Below, one piece after another: positions 45,031-56,457 of a DNA stretch of 64,000 bases. The number at the start of each line of letters is the position of its first letter. Position 1 is the first letter of the stretch. The translations under genes and the position numbers were made by a program. The stretch comes from Lysobacter sp. (GTDB lineage: Bacteria > Pseudomonadota > Gammaproteobacteria > Xanthomonadales > Xanthomonadaceae): the NCBI GenBank assembly GCA_008015835.1, contig SSGH01000007.1:62001-126000 (forward strand), written 5' to 3'. The notes under the pieces were generated by a model. That model did no database searches. It was not told the origin of the DNA and worked only from the letters and a program-made list of their open reading frames with translations.

Positions 45031-45600
45031 TTATTCGTCGTCGAGCGAAATCGTTGCCGCTCGCTCCTGCCAACTGCCGCCACCGTCCGGGACCAGCTCC
45101 ATCAACTCGATGCGGTCTTCGAACACCCCGGTGACGCGCCCGTCGCTCTGCCCCATGTAATCCCCTGGCCGCACCCGATACGTCACCTTCTCGGGCACCA
45201 TCACCAGAGCGACCAGTCCGCGACCCGTGCCGATGGTGCCGACCATGTCGAGACTGTCGAGCGGATACTGCTCCAACACTTGTTTGCGGCGATTCGCGTC
45301 CGGGCGCGGGCCGGTGTTACCGGTACCCGGCGAGAACGCGGTCGTGAACGGGTCGCGCAGACCCGCCGCGGAATATTCGAACTGCTCGAACTGCTTCATC
45401 ACCGGCAAGGGCTCGAGCGGCGAGGCGGGCCGCTTCTTCACCTCTTCGACCCAGACCTGCAGGTTCGGCGCATCGCCGGGCTCGCTGGTGATGGTGCGCG
45501 CGCAGCCGGCCAGACCCGCGACGAACGCGAGCCCGATCGCCAGACGCGCGGACGGACGCAGCGTCGAGAAAAGCGTGGTGGTGTGACGGGCGCGTCGCAT
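45031..45600 (-). CDS. pilP: Type IV pilus assembly lipoprotein PilP
   Basis: 189-aa inner-membrane lipoprotein that links the PilN/PilO complex to the PilQ secretin. Lipobox LAGC with Cys33. The folded PilP domain is at the C-terminus (YPLDSLDMVGTIG…VTYRVRPGDYMGQSDGRVTGVFEDRIEL). The start overlaps the pilO stop by 1 bp; pilQ follows after 17 bp. Confidence 0.95.
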   Translation of the reverse strand: MRRARHTTTLFSTLRPSARLAIGLAFVAGLAGCARTITSEPGDAPNLQVWVEEVKKRPASPLEPLPVMKQFEQFEYSAAGLRDPFTTAFSPGTGNTGPRPDANRRKQVLEQYPLDSLDMVGTIGTGRGLVALVMVPEKVTYRVRPGDYMGQSDGRVTGVFEDRIELMELVPDGGGSWQERAATISLDDE

Positions 45601-46370
45601 CAGCGGCTCCCTCCCGGAGTGGTCGGCGCGGCCACCGCGGCCGGCGTCGGCGGATTGCTGGCGCTGGGCGGCGCGACCGCCGGGCTCGCGGGACCGGCGC
45701 CCGGTGTCGCGTTCGCGCCGCCGGCCGCCTGAACGGTCTCGGTCTCGTCGCGGTAGCGGTAAGTCTTCACGGTGCCTTCGAGCTCGAGCACGGAATTCGG
45801 GCCGATGGTCAGCACCTTATCTTTGGTCGGGTTCGCTTTGTCGTCTTTCGGTTTCAGCGAGATGTCGTGCATGGTCATGATGACCACGCGCGGCAACGAC
45901 GCGACGCCGCTGACGAAGGCGCCGAATTGATGGTACGTGCCCACCATCTTCAGCGAGATGGGTTTCTCGGCGTAGAACTCCTTCATCGTTTCTTCGCCGG
46001 GCTCGAACTTATCGTTCTGGATGCCGGTCGCCAACGCCGTCTGCGAAATGTCGACGATCAAATCGGGCATTTCGGTCTTGCTGGGCAACTGGCGCAGCAT
46101 CTGCTGGAGCTGTTGCTCCATCTGCAGAAGCTGTTGCTTCAACGGCTCCAGATTGGCCGCTTTCTGGGCTTCGATCTCGAATTCGCCGCGCTTGCTCTTC
46201 TCTTCGGTCTCCAGCGCTTCCAGCACATCGCCCTTGGAGGCCGTCATGAAATTCCACAGCACGATCAGGATCAGCAAGCCGAGCAGCACGCAGAACCCGA
46301 TCTGCCACTCTTTGGGCCAGGCGCCGGCGTTGTTGAAGTCGAGTTCCTTGAGGGACATTTTCTTCTTCAC
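45600..46370 (-). CDS. pilO: Type IV pilus alignment protein PilO
   Basis: 256-aa bitopic inner-membrane protein, partner of PilN. Short cytoplasmic start (MKKKMSLKELDFNNAGAWP), one transmembrane helix (about 23-42), coiled coil (EIEAQKAANLEPLKQQLLQM), then a ferredoxin-like periplasmic domain (EKPISLKMVGTYHQFGAFVS). The C-terminal tail is Ala/Pro-rich. It overlaps pilN by 4 bp and pilP by 1 bp. Confidence 0.95.
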   Translation of the reverse strand: MKKKMSLKELDFNNAGAWPKEWQIGFCVLLGLLILIVLWNFMTASKGDVLEALETEEKSKRGEFEIEAQKAANLEPLKQQLLQMEQQLQQMLRQLPSKTEMPDLIVDISQTALATGIQNDKFEPGEETMKEFYAEKPISLKMVGTYHQFGAFVSGVASLPRVVIMTMHDISLKPKDDKANPTKDKVLTIGPNSVLELEGTVKTYRYRDETETVQAAGGANATPGAGPASPAVAPPSASNPPTPAAVAAPTTPGGSR

Positions 46371-47124
46371 GGCTTCTTACCTCCTGCCGTCGGCGCGGTC
46401 GGTGCGGGCGTCGTCGGCGCGGCCGGCGCAGAAGGCGCGGGCGCAGCGCCGGCAGCGGGCGCGCCGGAGGGCGGCGCCGCGGTGGCGGGCGTCGCCGGAC
46501 TCAAGGGCTGCAGCGCGGTCGGCGCGCCGGTCGCCGGCGCGGCGGGGCCTGCGCCGGGCTTGGCCGCGGCCGTCGTCGCGGCATTCGGGTTGGTCAACTT
46601 CACGGTCAGCTTGAAGATGTAGGGCAATCCCTTGTCGTCGCCCTTGGCTTCGATGATCGCCAAGTCGGGGCTGGTCATCCAACCCGAGCTCTCGAAGTTG
46701 CGCATATACGTACTGATGCGCGCGTTCGATTGCGTGCGGCCTTCCACCGTCAGAGTGTCCGCGTCCTGTTTGATCGAGGTCAGCGTGACGCCGTCGGGAA
46801 TCGTGCGCACCAGCGAGTCGAACAGGTGCACCATCTGCGAGCGGTTGCCCTGGAGCTCTTCGATCACGCGTTTACGCGACAGCAGGCGGCTCTTCTTCTG
46901 CTCGAGCAGTTCGATTTCCTGCGTGCGGCTCTTCGCTTCGGCGATCTGCTGGTCCAGGAACGCATTACGCGCGCGCTGACCTTCGATCTGCATGTCGTAG
47001 TAGCGGTCGACCATGAACCAGAGGGCGAGGCCGGCCAAGGCCGACAGCGCCAACATGGACATGAATTGCTTCTGCCGTTGTTTCTGGCGTTCGGCGCGCC
47101 ACGGGAGGAGGTTGATCCGTGCCA

Positions 47125-47125
<1 letters not shown>
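46367..47125 (-). CDS. pilN: Type IV pilus alignment protein PilN
   Basis: 252-aa bitopic inner-membrane protein that binds PilM through its conserved N-terminal peptide (MARINLLPWRAERQKQRQKQ, matching INLLPWR). A transmembrane helix (about 22-40), coiled coil and a ferredoxin-like periplasmic domain follow. The long Ala/Pro/Thr-rich C-terminal tail (about 190-252) is unusual in length for PilN and low in complexity. Confidence 0.95.
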
Positions 47126-48261
<1,136 letters not shown>

Positions 48262-48585
48262 CTGTCCGTTTCGCGGAAGCTCCCGGAAGAGACCTCCGTC
48301 ACAGCCCGGAAGCCCTGTCGAAACCGCTGTCCGACGGGGTTTGCGGCCCCGGTCACGGTCCGCGCGCGCCCGATTTCGGGAACTGCGCCGAACCCGGCTC
48401 CGAGGCCGATTTGCGCGCGGCCCCTGTTCCGCCCGCCCCGGTCCCGCCCCCCTTCCCGACTCCGCCCCCGGCATGCGGGCGGGCCGGAGGCGTGCGCCGG
48501 CACCGACACCGGGCCGCTCCCCTGGCGGCGGGTGTCTTCTCTGTCACGCGACCGCCAACGGCCGCGACGCCGCGAAGCGGCCGCC

Positions 48586-48591
48586 TATAAT
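48586..48591 (+). promoter_or_regulatory. -10 hexamer of the PBP1a gene
   Basis: A perfect TATAAT lies 44 bp upstream of the PBP1a ATG. No convincing -35 is visible at 16-18 bp. Confidence 0.5.
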
Positions 48592-48635
48592 CGCGCATCT
48601 CGCATCCGTCGCGCCAACCGAGGAACGATCCCTCC

Positions 48636-51185
48636 ATGTCTCGCATCCGCCGCTTCCTGCGCTGGGCGTTCCTGCTGTCTTTCTTCGGCCTGCTGCTCGG
48701 CGGCGCCGTATTCGCCGTGATCTATACCTCGGTCTCGTCCAAGCTGCCCGACGTGCAGAGCCTGCGCAACATCGAACTGCAGGAACCGCTCTACGTCTAT
48801 GCGCGCGACGGCCGGCTGATGGGGCTGTTCGGCGAAACCCGGCGTTACCCGGTGAAGATCGAAAAAGTGCCCAAGCGCCTGAAAGACGCCTTCATGGCGA
48901 TCGAGGACGCGCGCTTCTACGAACACGGCGGCGTGGATTACAAAGGCGTCGGCCGCGCGATTTGGCAGTTGCTCACCACCGACAAGGAACGCGTGGCCGG
49001 CGGCTCGACGATCACGCAGCAAGTCGCGAAGATGTTCTTTCTCAGCTCCGAATACAGCTATCGGCGCAAATTCTCGGAAATGCTGCTCGCCCGCAAGATG
49101 GAGCAGGAACTGACCAAGGACGAGATCTTCGAGCTGTATTTGAACAAAAGCTTCTTCGGCAATCGCGCTTACGGCGTCGCCGCGGCGAGCGAGTTCTACT
49201 ACGGCAAGTCGCTCGACCAACTCGATTTGGACGAGATGGCGTCGTTGGCCGCCATTCCGAAGTTCCCCTCCAGCGGCAACCCGCTCAGCAACCCGGCGCG
49301 CGCCAAGGTCCGTCGCGACTACGTGCTGCAGCGCATGCGCGAACTGAAGATGATCAGCGCCGCCGAGGAAAGCGCCGCGCAGGCGGTGCCGATGCACGCC
49401 AGCCCGCACGAACGGCAGATCGAAGTGTCGGCGCCGTTCGTGGCGGAAATGGTGCGTCAGGAAATGATCGCCCGCTACGGCAACGACGTGCTGACCAAGG
49501 GCTATCACGTCGTCACCACCATCGACCCCGCGCTGCAGGCGGCGGCCGACGAAGCGGTGCGCGACGGCCTCGGGGTTTATCACCATCGCCACGGCTGGAC
49601 GAAGGTGGAGCAGACCTTCGATCTGCCCCCCGCCGAAGACCTCGCGACCACGGCCGCGCGCCTGCGCGGCACGCCGACCCAGGGCCCGCTGATGCCGGCG
49701 ATCGTGGTGAAAGTGGAAGGCGGCGACGTGCACGCCGTACTCGCGAACGGCACCGCCATCGTGCTCGGCCCCGACGCCGCGCGTTGGACCGGCAAATCGC
49801 CGGCCGCGCTGGTCAAGCGCGGCGATCTGATCCGCGTGCGCGCCATCGTGCCCGAGAGCGACAAGAAAACCGCCGCGAACGACGCCAAGAACGCGCCCGC
49901 CGCCGCGCCCACGCCCGCGGGCGAGACCAAGTACCGCCTCGACCAACTGCCGCGCGCGCAATCGGCGCTGGTCTCGCTGGAAGCGGACACCGGCGCGCTG
50001 CGGGCGCTGGTGGGCGGCTACAGCTTCGCCGGCAACAAATTCAACAATGCGACGCAGGCGCGTCGTCAGCCCGGCTCGTCGTTCAAGCCGTTCGTCTACG
50101 CCGCGGCGTTCGAGCGCGGCTACAACCCGGCGTCGATCGTGCTGGACGCGCCGGTGGTGTTCCGCATGCGCGCCGGCAAAGTGTGGCGCCCGCAGAACGA
50201 CGGCGGCGGCTTCGCCGGCCCGGTGCGCGTGCGCGAAGCGCTGGTGCGCTCGCGCAACTTGGTGTCGGTGCGCATGCTCGACGCCATCGGCGTGGAATAC
50301 GCGCGCAAATACATCGCCCAATTCGGGTTCGCCGAGAGCGAACTGCCGCCGAATCTCTCGATCTCGCTCGGCACGCCGTCGTTGACGCCGCTGTCGATCG
50401 CGCGCGGCTATGCGGTCTTCGCCAACGGCGGGTTCCGCGTCAACGCGTGGTTCATCGACGAAGTGCGCGACCGCGAAGGCAAGGTCATCGCCAAGGAAAA
50501 GCCGGCGGTCGCCTGCCGCGGTTGCGGCGGCGGTCGCGCGTTCGGCACCGTGCCGACGCAGCCGGCCTCGCAGGTGGTGGACGGGTTCGACCTCGGCCCG
50601 GCCGGCGGCAGCAAATCCACGGCGGCCAAGAACGACAAGCCTAAGGACAACGCCGTGAAGCCGGCGACGGCCTTGCCGGCCAACAGCGTGCTCGCGCCGC
50701 GCGCCATCGACGAGCGCATCGCGTATCAGATGATTTCGATGATGCGCGACGTGGTGCTGCGCGGCACCGCCACCGACGCGCGCAGCATCGGGCGCGAGGA
50801 CATCGCCGGCAAAACCGGCTCCACCAACAATCACCGCGACGCGTGGTTCGCCGGCACCGGCGGCAATTTGGTCACCGCCGTGTGGGTCGGCAAGAGCGAC
50901 AACACCACGCTGGGCTATCGCGAGTACGGCGGCAAAGCCGCGCTGCCGATTTGGATCGATTACATGAAGGTCGCGCTCAAGGATGTCCCGATCGCGCCGA
51001 ACGATCCGCCCGAAGGCATGGTGAAGGTGGCGGTGACCGCCAGCGGCCAGTTGCTGCCGACCGAAGGCAGCGGCGGCATCATCGAATACGTGAAAGTGGA
51101 AGATCTCGAACGCATGGAGACCTACGTCGACTACGGCGCCTCCGACGAAGCCGTGCCGAGCGAGGATTCGTTCAATATCTTCTGA
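48636..51185 (+). CDS. mrcA: Penicillin-binding protein 1A (class A transglycosylase/transpeptidase)
   Basis: 849-aa bifunctional peptidoglycan synthase anchored by an N-terminal helix (about 10-32). GT51 glycosyltransferase domain with the catalytic Glu90 ([14 protein letters not shown]), [36 protein letters not shown]. The transpeptidase domain has SSFK ([10 protein letters not shown]), SRN (VRSRNLVSV) and KTGST. An OB-like inserted domain lies between them. A Lys/Asp-rich insertion with [11 protein letters not shown] and [11 protein letters not shown] occurs in the later part of the transpeptidase domain. Confidence 0.95.
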   Translation: MSRIRRFLRWAFLLSFFGLLLGGAVFAVIYTSVSSKLPDVQSLRNIELQEPLYVYARDGRLMGLFGETRRYPVKIEKVPKRLKDAFMAIEDARFYEHGGVDYKGVGRAIWQLLTTDKERVAGGSTITQQVAKMFFLSSEYSYRRKFSEMLLARKMEQELTKDEIFELYLNKSFFGNRAYGVAAASEFYYGKSLDQLDLDEMASLAAIPKFPSSGNPLSNPARAKVRRDYVLQRMRELKMISAAEESAAQAVPMHASPHERQIEVSAPFVAEMVRQEMIARYGNDVLTKGYHVVTTIDPALQAAADEAVRDGLGVYHHRHGWTKVEQTFDLPPAEDLATTAARLRGTPTQGPLMPAIVVKVEGGDVHAVLANGTAIVLGPDAARWTGKSPAALVKRGDLIRVRAIVPESDKKTAANDAKNAPAAAPTPAGETKYRLDQLPRAQSALVSLEADTGALRALVGGYSFAGNKFNNATQARRQPGSSFKPFVYAAAFERGYNPASIVLDAPVVFRMRAGKVWRPQNDGGGFAGPVRVREALVRSRNLVSVRMLDAIGVEYARKYIAQFGFAESELPPNLSISLGTPSLTPLSIARGYAVFANGGFRVNAWFIDEVRDREGKVIAKEKPAVACRGCGGGRAFGTVPTQPASQVVDGFDLGPAGGSKSTAAKNDKPKDNAVKPATALPANSVLAPRAIDERIAYQMISMMRDVVLRGTATDARSIGREDIAGKTGSTNNHRDAWFAGTGGNLVTAVWVGKSDNTTLGYREYGGKAALPIWIDYMKVALKDVPIAPNDPPEGMVKVAVTASGQLLPTEGSGGIIEYVKVEDLERMETYVDYGASDEAVPSEDSFNIF

Positions 51186-51541
51186 CGGATGGGAGTTCGG
51201 GAGCCCGCGACTCGGCACCTAGGGATCGCGGATCCGAAATCCGAGATCCGCAACCTGTAGAGCGAGCGCAGCTCCGCTAAACATGCGAGCCATCGCCGCC
51301 AAACCCGACGATTTCAGCGGAGCTGCGCTCCGCTCTACCGGGGTGTCTTGAAGGTTTCAGCGGAGCGTTGCTCCGCTCTACCGAGGCGTCTTGAAGGTTT
51401 CAGCGGAGCTTCGCTCCGCTCTACGCGATGCCGTCATCCCGAGCGCAGCGAGGGACCTGTCGTTGTCGCAACCTTGATCGAACCTCGATTCCCCATTCCC
51501 CGCTCTTCGGTTACAGTCGTCCACTGGCCCACGCCGGGACG
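51186..51541. other. Repeat-filled intergenic region
   Basis: 356 bp after the PBP1a gene with no gene. It contains a small stem (GCGGATC…GATCCGC near 51223-51250), a palindromic repeat array (51257-51420) and a dispersed-repeat fragment GTCATCCCGAGCGCAGCGAG (51433-51452), then the leader of the next gene. Confidence 0.7.
51316..51420. repeat. 43-bp tandem array of palindromic (REP-like) elements
   Basis: Three copies of AGCGGAGC-N3/4-GCTCCGCT-type palindromes start at 51316, 51359 and 51402, exactly 43 bp apart; loops differ (TGCG, GTTG, TTCG region) while the intervening GTCTTGAAGGTTTCAG is conserved. A fourth, inverted relative lies at 51257-51278 (GTAGAGCG…GCTCCGCT). This looks like a REP-type family spread through the genome. 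Confidence 0.8.
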
Positions 51542-52189
51542 ATGCCCATGCACCACGCCCGCCAGCACGCCGAGACCAAGACCCGCGAGCGTCGCTATCG
51601 CCTCGCGCGCGAAGCCGCCCGATTGATCGCCGAATCCGGCGTGCGCGACTTCCATCAAGCCAAGCTCAAAGCCGCGCAGCGCTTGGGCATTCACGACGAC
51701 GCCTCGCTGCCGCGCAATCGCGAGATCGAAGAAGCGCTGCGCGAATATCAGCGCCTGTTCCAAGGCGACCAGCAAGCCGACGCGCTGCGCCTGCGTCGCG
51801 AAGCCGCGCTGCGCGCGCTGGACTTCTTCGCCGGCTTCGACCCGCGCCTCGTCGGCCCTGTACTCGACGGCACCGCCGACGCCAACTCGCCCGTGCAACT
51901 GCATCTGTACACCGACGACGCCGAAAGCGTGCCGCGCTTCCTCGACGACCATCGCATCCCCGCCGAAGCGCGCAGCCGCCGCATGCGCCTGGACCGGGAA
52001 CGCGCGCTGGATTGCACCGTCTGGCTGTTCGCCGCCGAAGACCTCAGCTTCGATATCTGCGTGCTCCCGCACGCCTCGCTGCGCCAAGCGCCGCTTTCCA
52101 ACATCGACGAAAAACCGATGCGCCGCGCATCGGCGACGCAATTGCGAGAAATGTTGGTGGCGGAGGATGTGGCGGAATACGAGGGATAG
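51542..52189 (+). CDS. Conserved protein, possible nucleotidyltransferase-like
   Basis: 215-aa soluble protein. N-terminal half is helical and basic (ERRYRLAREAARLIAESGVRDFHQAKLKAAQRLGI), the C-terminal half alpha/beta (SPVQLHLYTDDAESVPRFLDDHRIP, RALDCTVWLFAAEDLSFDICVLP). The Asp-containing segments are reminiscent of nucleotidyltransferase-fold proteins but no catalytic motif is certain. Conserved in xanthomonads to my knowledge; function unknown. The start MPMHHARQH was chosen as upstream codons lie in repeat sequence; ATG at 51548 is also possible. Confidence 0.65.
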   Translation: MPMHHARQHAETKTRERRYRLAREAARLIAESGVRDFHQAKLKAAQRLGIHDDASLPRNREIEEALREYQRLFQGDQQADALRLRREAALRALDFFAGFDPRLVGPVLDGTADANSPVQLHLYTDDAESVPRFLDDHRIPAEARSRRMRLDRERALDCTVWLFAAEDLSFDICVLPHASLRQAPLSNIDEKPMRRASATQLREMLVAEDVAEYEG

Positions 52190-52281
52190 ATCCGATCGCG
52201 GTCCAGCGGCATTCTCGCGATCTGCCTCTTTGCTATCGCGCTCGATTTTTTGACTCTCGCCCCAGGAAAAACGACTCACTT

Positions 52282-52881
52282 ATGCGCTACCAAGGACGGC
52301 TTCAGAATTGGAACGACCAGAAAGGCTTCGGCTTCGTCGCGCCCAACGGCGGCGGCGACAAAGCCTTCGTGCACATCAAAGCGTTCGAACGGCTTTCGCG
52401 CCGCCCCGTCGAAGGCGATATCGTGACCTACGAAATCGCGCGCGACGCGCAGGGGCGACTGCAAGCGAACGCCGTTCGCTTCGCGGGCCAAGCCGCGAAA
52501 CAAGAGAGCGACGGAGCGCCGGGCAAGTTCGGACCGATCTTCGCGGTCGTGTTCTGCGTCGCGCTGGTCGCAGGCGTCCTCATGCAGAAAATTCCGTCGC
52601 TCGTCGCGGCCGCCTACGTCGCGATGAGCGTGGTCGCGTTCTTCGTCTACGGCAAGGACAAGCGAGCCGCCGAGCTCGGCGATTGGCGCACCGAGGAAGT
52701 CAAACTCCATGCGCTCGGCTTGCTGTGCGGCTGGCCCGGGGCGTTATTCGCGCAGCGCGTGTTTCGGCACAAATCGCGAAAGCGCGAGTTTCAAGCCACG
52801 TTTTGGGGAACGGTCGTCGTCAATATCGTCGCGATGCTGTTTCTCAACAGCGCGTCCGGGCGGGCATGGTTGGGGCTGTGA
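52282..52881 (+). CDS. Cold-shock domain / DUF1294 membrane protein
   Basis: 199-aa protein combining an N-terminal cold-shock (OB) domain (residues 1-70, MRYQGRLQNWNDQKGFGFVAP with the RNP1-like KGFGFV and AFVHIKAF) and a C-terminal DUF1294 region with four transmembrane helices (about 85-195; KDKRAAELGDWRTEEVKLHALGLLCGWPGAL). This fusion is frequent in proteobacteria; the role is unknown, probably stress-related RNA binding at the membrane. Confidence 0.88.
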   Translation: MRYQGRLQNWNDQKGFGFVAPNGGGDKAFVHIKAFERLSRRPVEGDIVTYEIARDAQGRLQANAVRFAGQAAKQESDGAPGKFGPIFAVVFCVALVAGVLMQKIPSLVAAAYVAMSVVAFFVYGKDKRAAELGDWRTEEVKLHALGLLCGWPGALFAQRVFRHKSRKREFQATFWGTVVVNIVAMLFLNSASGRAWLGL

Positions 52882-52917
52882 ACAAGAATTCCCGCGGGGC
52901 AGCGCGCAGGTCGAACA

Positions 52918-53982
52918 TTACGTCGCATTGAAGGAATCGCGGGCACTATAACCGGCGCTGCGACGAACCCGGAATTGCCCGCGTTCGACGCCTTCGGACC
53001 ACCGCTCGGGCGCGGGACGCCAATCGCCTTCTCCCAACATCACCAACACCAGATGTTCCATCGGATAACCCAAGCATCCCTCGGCCGATAAACCGGCATC
53101 GGCGATATCGGCCTGGCGGAGGAATGCCAAGAAAGAGGCTTCGTCTCGCGCGGCCGTGGCGGTAATGCGTTTGGCCAGATCGTACGAAAGCATATTGCCG
53201 TCGTCGGGGCGCAAAAAAGATTTTCCGGACCAGAACTCCTGGATCGTATCGGGGTTCCAGAACGCGGCGTGTTTGGCCTTGACTTCGTTCGGAGAGTAGA
53301 GAGAGTTCCGGGGATCGGCCAAGTACGGGAACAGCCCATGCTCGGTGTTGACGGCCATGCCCTCGTTCAACCAAGCGGGTATTCGCAAGTGCGACAACAG
53401 GCAGTGCGTCAGTTCATGCGCGATCACCGGCTGCATGCGTTCCATATCGCCTTCGTACAACGCGAAGTGGCCGTACCCCGCGTGCACGAACATGCCGGCG
53501 GACATCGCGTACTCGCCCCCTTCCGGGTAGTAATGCGCGATGTAGTCGTAGTAAGTCTGATCGTCGTCGAAGACCAGCACCACATGCTTGCCGTCGCCGC
53601 GCGCGACGGCCGCGTCGCCGAGGTTGGCCACAATTCTGCGACGAGCGGACTGACAGAAACGAAGCAAGACATGCGCGGGCCGGTCTTCGAGCGCGGAGAG
53701 CAGAAGAAAATCGTCGGATTCGTGAATCCGATAACCTTCCGGCAGCGTCGAACATAGCGCCAACAACCATTGTCCCGCCGCCGCCGTACAGAACGCATCC
53801 CGCCGTTCTCGCGACCAATCCTCTCCGATCGCGGCCGTCATCGCTTCCCACACCGGCAGGGGCATTTCGGTATCCGGATGCAAGACCAGAGCTACGGGCT
53901 CGAAGTCGGTCGCAACGCGAATGCTTTCCTTCTGCGGTGCCTTGTCCGCAGGCTGGATCAGAGACTTCAGAAGCTTGAGCAT
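52918..53982 (-). CDS. Putative gluzincin metallopeptidase-like protein
   Basis: 354-aa soluble protein without a signal peptide. The motif H189-E-L-T-H193 followed by E207 (WLNEGMA) is the zinc signature of gluzincin peptidases of the MA clan, similar to DUF1570-type proteins. The preceding segment (VVLVFDDDQTYYDYIAHYY) is typical of this group. Substrate unknown. It ends 36 bp from the convergent cold-shock gene and is separated by 25 bp from the proline iminopeptidase gene upstream on the same strand. Confidence 0.7.
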   Translation of the reverse strand: MLKLLKSLIQPADKAPQKESIRVATDFEPVALVLHPDTEMPLPVWEAMTAAIGEDWSRERRDAFCTAAAGQWLLALCSTLPEGYRIHESDDFLLLSALEDRPAHVLLRFCQSARRRIVANLGDAAVARGDGKHVVLVFDDDQTYYDYIAHYYPEGGEYAMSAGMFVHAGYGHFALYEGDMERMQPVIAHELTHCLLSHLRIPAWLNEGMAVNTEHGLFPYLADPRNSLYSPNEVKAKHAAFWNPDTIQEFWSGKSFLRPDDGNMLSYDLAKRITATAARDEASFLAFLRQADIADAGLSAEGCLGYPMEHLVLVMLGEGDWRPAPERWSEGVERGQFRVRRSAGYSARDSFNAT

Positions 53983-54007
53983 CGAGCGATGCGCGCCGTC
54001 TTTCGAC

Positions 54008-54991
<984 letters not shown>

Positions 54992-55302
54992 TTAGCGCAG
55001 CGGGTCGGCGGGTTCGTGCGCGGACGCCGCCGTGTTCGGCCGCGCCGCAGCGCTCGCATCGGTCAGCAAGACGCCGAAGCCGAGCGGCCCGAACGGCGAC
55101 CGACCGCGACGCACCGCCTCTGCGCCCAATGCGCGGAGCGCCGCGAGCGCTTCCGCGCTTCGTGTGTGTCTGAAGATGTCGGCCATGGCCGGATCGTCGC
55201 GCGCGGTCGATTGGATCATGGCGAGCGTTGCGGCGCGTGGGTCGCGCAGGTCGCGCTTGCGCGCGACGAACGCGCAAGCGAGCGAAAAAACGACGGCGTC
55301 AT
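54992..55302 (-). CDS. Small hypothetical protein with apparent frameshift near its start
   Basis: The coding frame ending at 54992 has normal codon use from about 55,284 downward (AVVFSLACAFVARKRDLRDPRAATLAMIQS…FGPLGFGVLLTDAS) but has no in-frame start with a ribosome site. The ATG at 55302 has an ideal AGGAG upstream but is in another frame. A single extra base in the run of six As at 55285-55290 (Ts on the coding strand) would join them, giving MTPSFFSLACAF…. It is either a frameshifted gene, a sequencing error or a shorter protein starting at 55219 (75 aa). Not recognised. It lies between prmC and pip on the same strand. Confidence 0.45.
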
Positions 55303-55347
55303 CGGGCTCTCCTGTCCGAGCCCGGAGCTTGCGCGGGAATGCGGGGC

Positions 55348-56250
55348 TCAGCGTCTGCCGATGGTCACGCGGTCGCGGTCTTCCAGATCGACGCAGGTGC
55401 GGACCGCGTCGAATCCCGCGGCGCGCAACAGATCGCGCACCGCCTCGCCCTGCCGCCAACCGTGTTCGAGCAACAGCCAGCCGCCGGGATTCAGATGCTC
55501 GGGCGCGCCGCGCACGATCTCCGCGATGGCCTCCAAGCCGTTCGGCCCGGACGACAGCGCGCTCGCGGGTTCGAAGCGCAGATCGCCTTGCCCCAGGTGC
55601 GGGTCGTCATCGGCGATGTACGGCGGATTGCTCGCCACCACGTCGAAGCGCTCGCCCTGCAGCGGCGCCCACCAGCCGCCTTCGCGAAACCCTACATTCT
55701 TAAGGCCCAGCGCCTCGGCGTTGGCGGCGGCCACCGCCAACGCCCGCGGGCTGAGATCGGTGGCGATCACCTCGGCGTCGCGCCGCTCGTAGGCCAGCGC
55801 CAGCGCGATGGCGCCGCTGCCGGTGCCCAGGTCGGCGATCCGCGCACCGCGGGCTTTCGGCGCGCATTCGAGCGCTAGTTCGACTAGGCGCTCGGTTTCG
55901 GGGCGAGGAATGAGCGTGTCGGGCGTGACCGTCAGCTCGAAGGCCCAAAACCCGCGGCGACCGGTGAGATAAGCCACCGGCTCGCCGGCTTCGCGGCGGC
56001 GCAGCAGGGCCGCGTAGACCTCGGCGGCGGCGGCGTTCAGCGGGTCGTCGCCATGGGCGTACAGCCAGCCGCGCTCGCGACCCAGCGCGTGCGCCAGCAG
56101 GGTCTCGGCGTCGGCCTGCGCCTCGGCCTGGAGCGCATCGACCGCCGCCAAGCGCGATAGGGCCGCCCGCAGCGCCCGCGACACGGTGGTCCTGGCCGAG
56201 GTCGGATCGGGCGCAGACGCGGGTTCGGAGGGGGAAAAAGGGGCGTTCAT
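55348..56250 (-). CDS. prmC: Peptide chain release factor N5-glutamine methyltransferase PrmC
   Basis: 300-aa SAM-dependent enzyme that methylates the GGQ glutamine of release factors RF1 and RF2. N-terminal helical substrate-recognition domain, then a Rossmann methyltransferase: [14 protein letters not shown] (SAM site) and the hallmark [13 protein letters not shown]. The start MNAPFSPSE was chosen because the upstream extension runs into the ahpC control region. Confidence 0.95.
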   Translation of the reverse strand: MNAPFSPSEPASAPDPTSARTTVSRALRAALSRLAAVDALQAEAQADAETLLAHALGRERGWLYAHGDDPLNAAAAEVYAALLRRREAGEPVAYLTGRRGFWAFELTVTPDTLIPRPETERLVELALECAPKARGARIADLGTGSGAIALALAYERRDAEVIATDLSPRALAVAAANAEALGLKNVGFREGGWWAPLQGERFDVVASNPPYIADDDPHLGQGDLRFEPASALSSGPNGLEAIAEIVRGAPEHLNPGGWLLLEHGWRQGEAVRDLLRAAGFDAVRTCVDLEDRDRVTIGRR

Positions 56251-56296
56251 CGGAGCTAGGGTAATGCGGAGGTCGAGGGCGCATACTGCGCAATTG

Positions 56297-56362
56297 ATAG
56301 TTATCAACTATCGATTAAATCGAATCAATCGATTTGTTGGATCGATACCCATTGTCTAAACT
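56297..56362 (+). promoter_or_regulatory. OxyR binding site and promoter of ahpC
   Basis: Four tetranucleotides at 11-bp steps form an OxyR-type site: ATAG 56297, CTAT 56308, ATCG 56319, CGAT 56330, each separated by 7 nt. The first pair is a perfect match to the OxyR ATAG-N7-CTAT core. It ends next to a sigma-70 promoter, TTGTTG (56334-56339), 17 nt, TAAACT (56357-56362). Another ATCG-N7-CGAT lies in the leader at 56380-56394. Confidence 0.8.
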
Positions 56363-56457
56363 GCTCGCCGTCGCCATTGATCGAATCTATCGATTCGGCG
56401 AAATCCGTTGGGCCGGCCTGGCCCGCTCCCCTTCCCCACCGCTATAAGGATGTCTCG

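Noticed and set aside
48585-51218. 877-codon open frame antisense to the PBP1a gene
   Set aside because: Fully opposite a gene with all catalytic motifs; no ribosome binding site or recognisable domain.
51316-51420. Regularly spaced repeats resembling a CRISPR array
   Set aside because: The parts between palindromes are conserved, not variable, there are only three units, and no cas genes are present.
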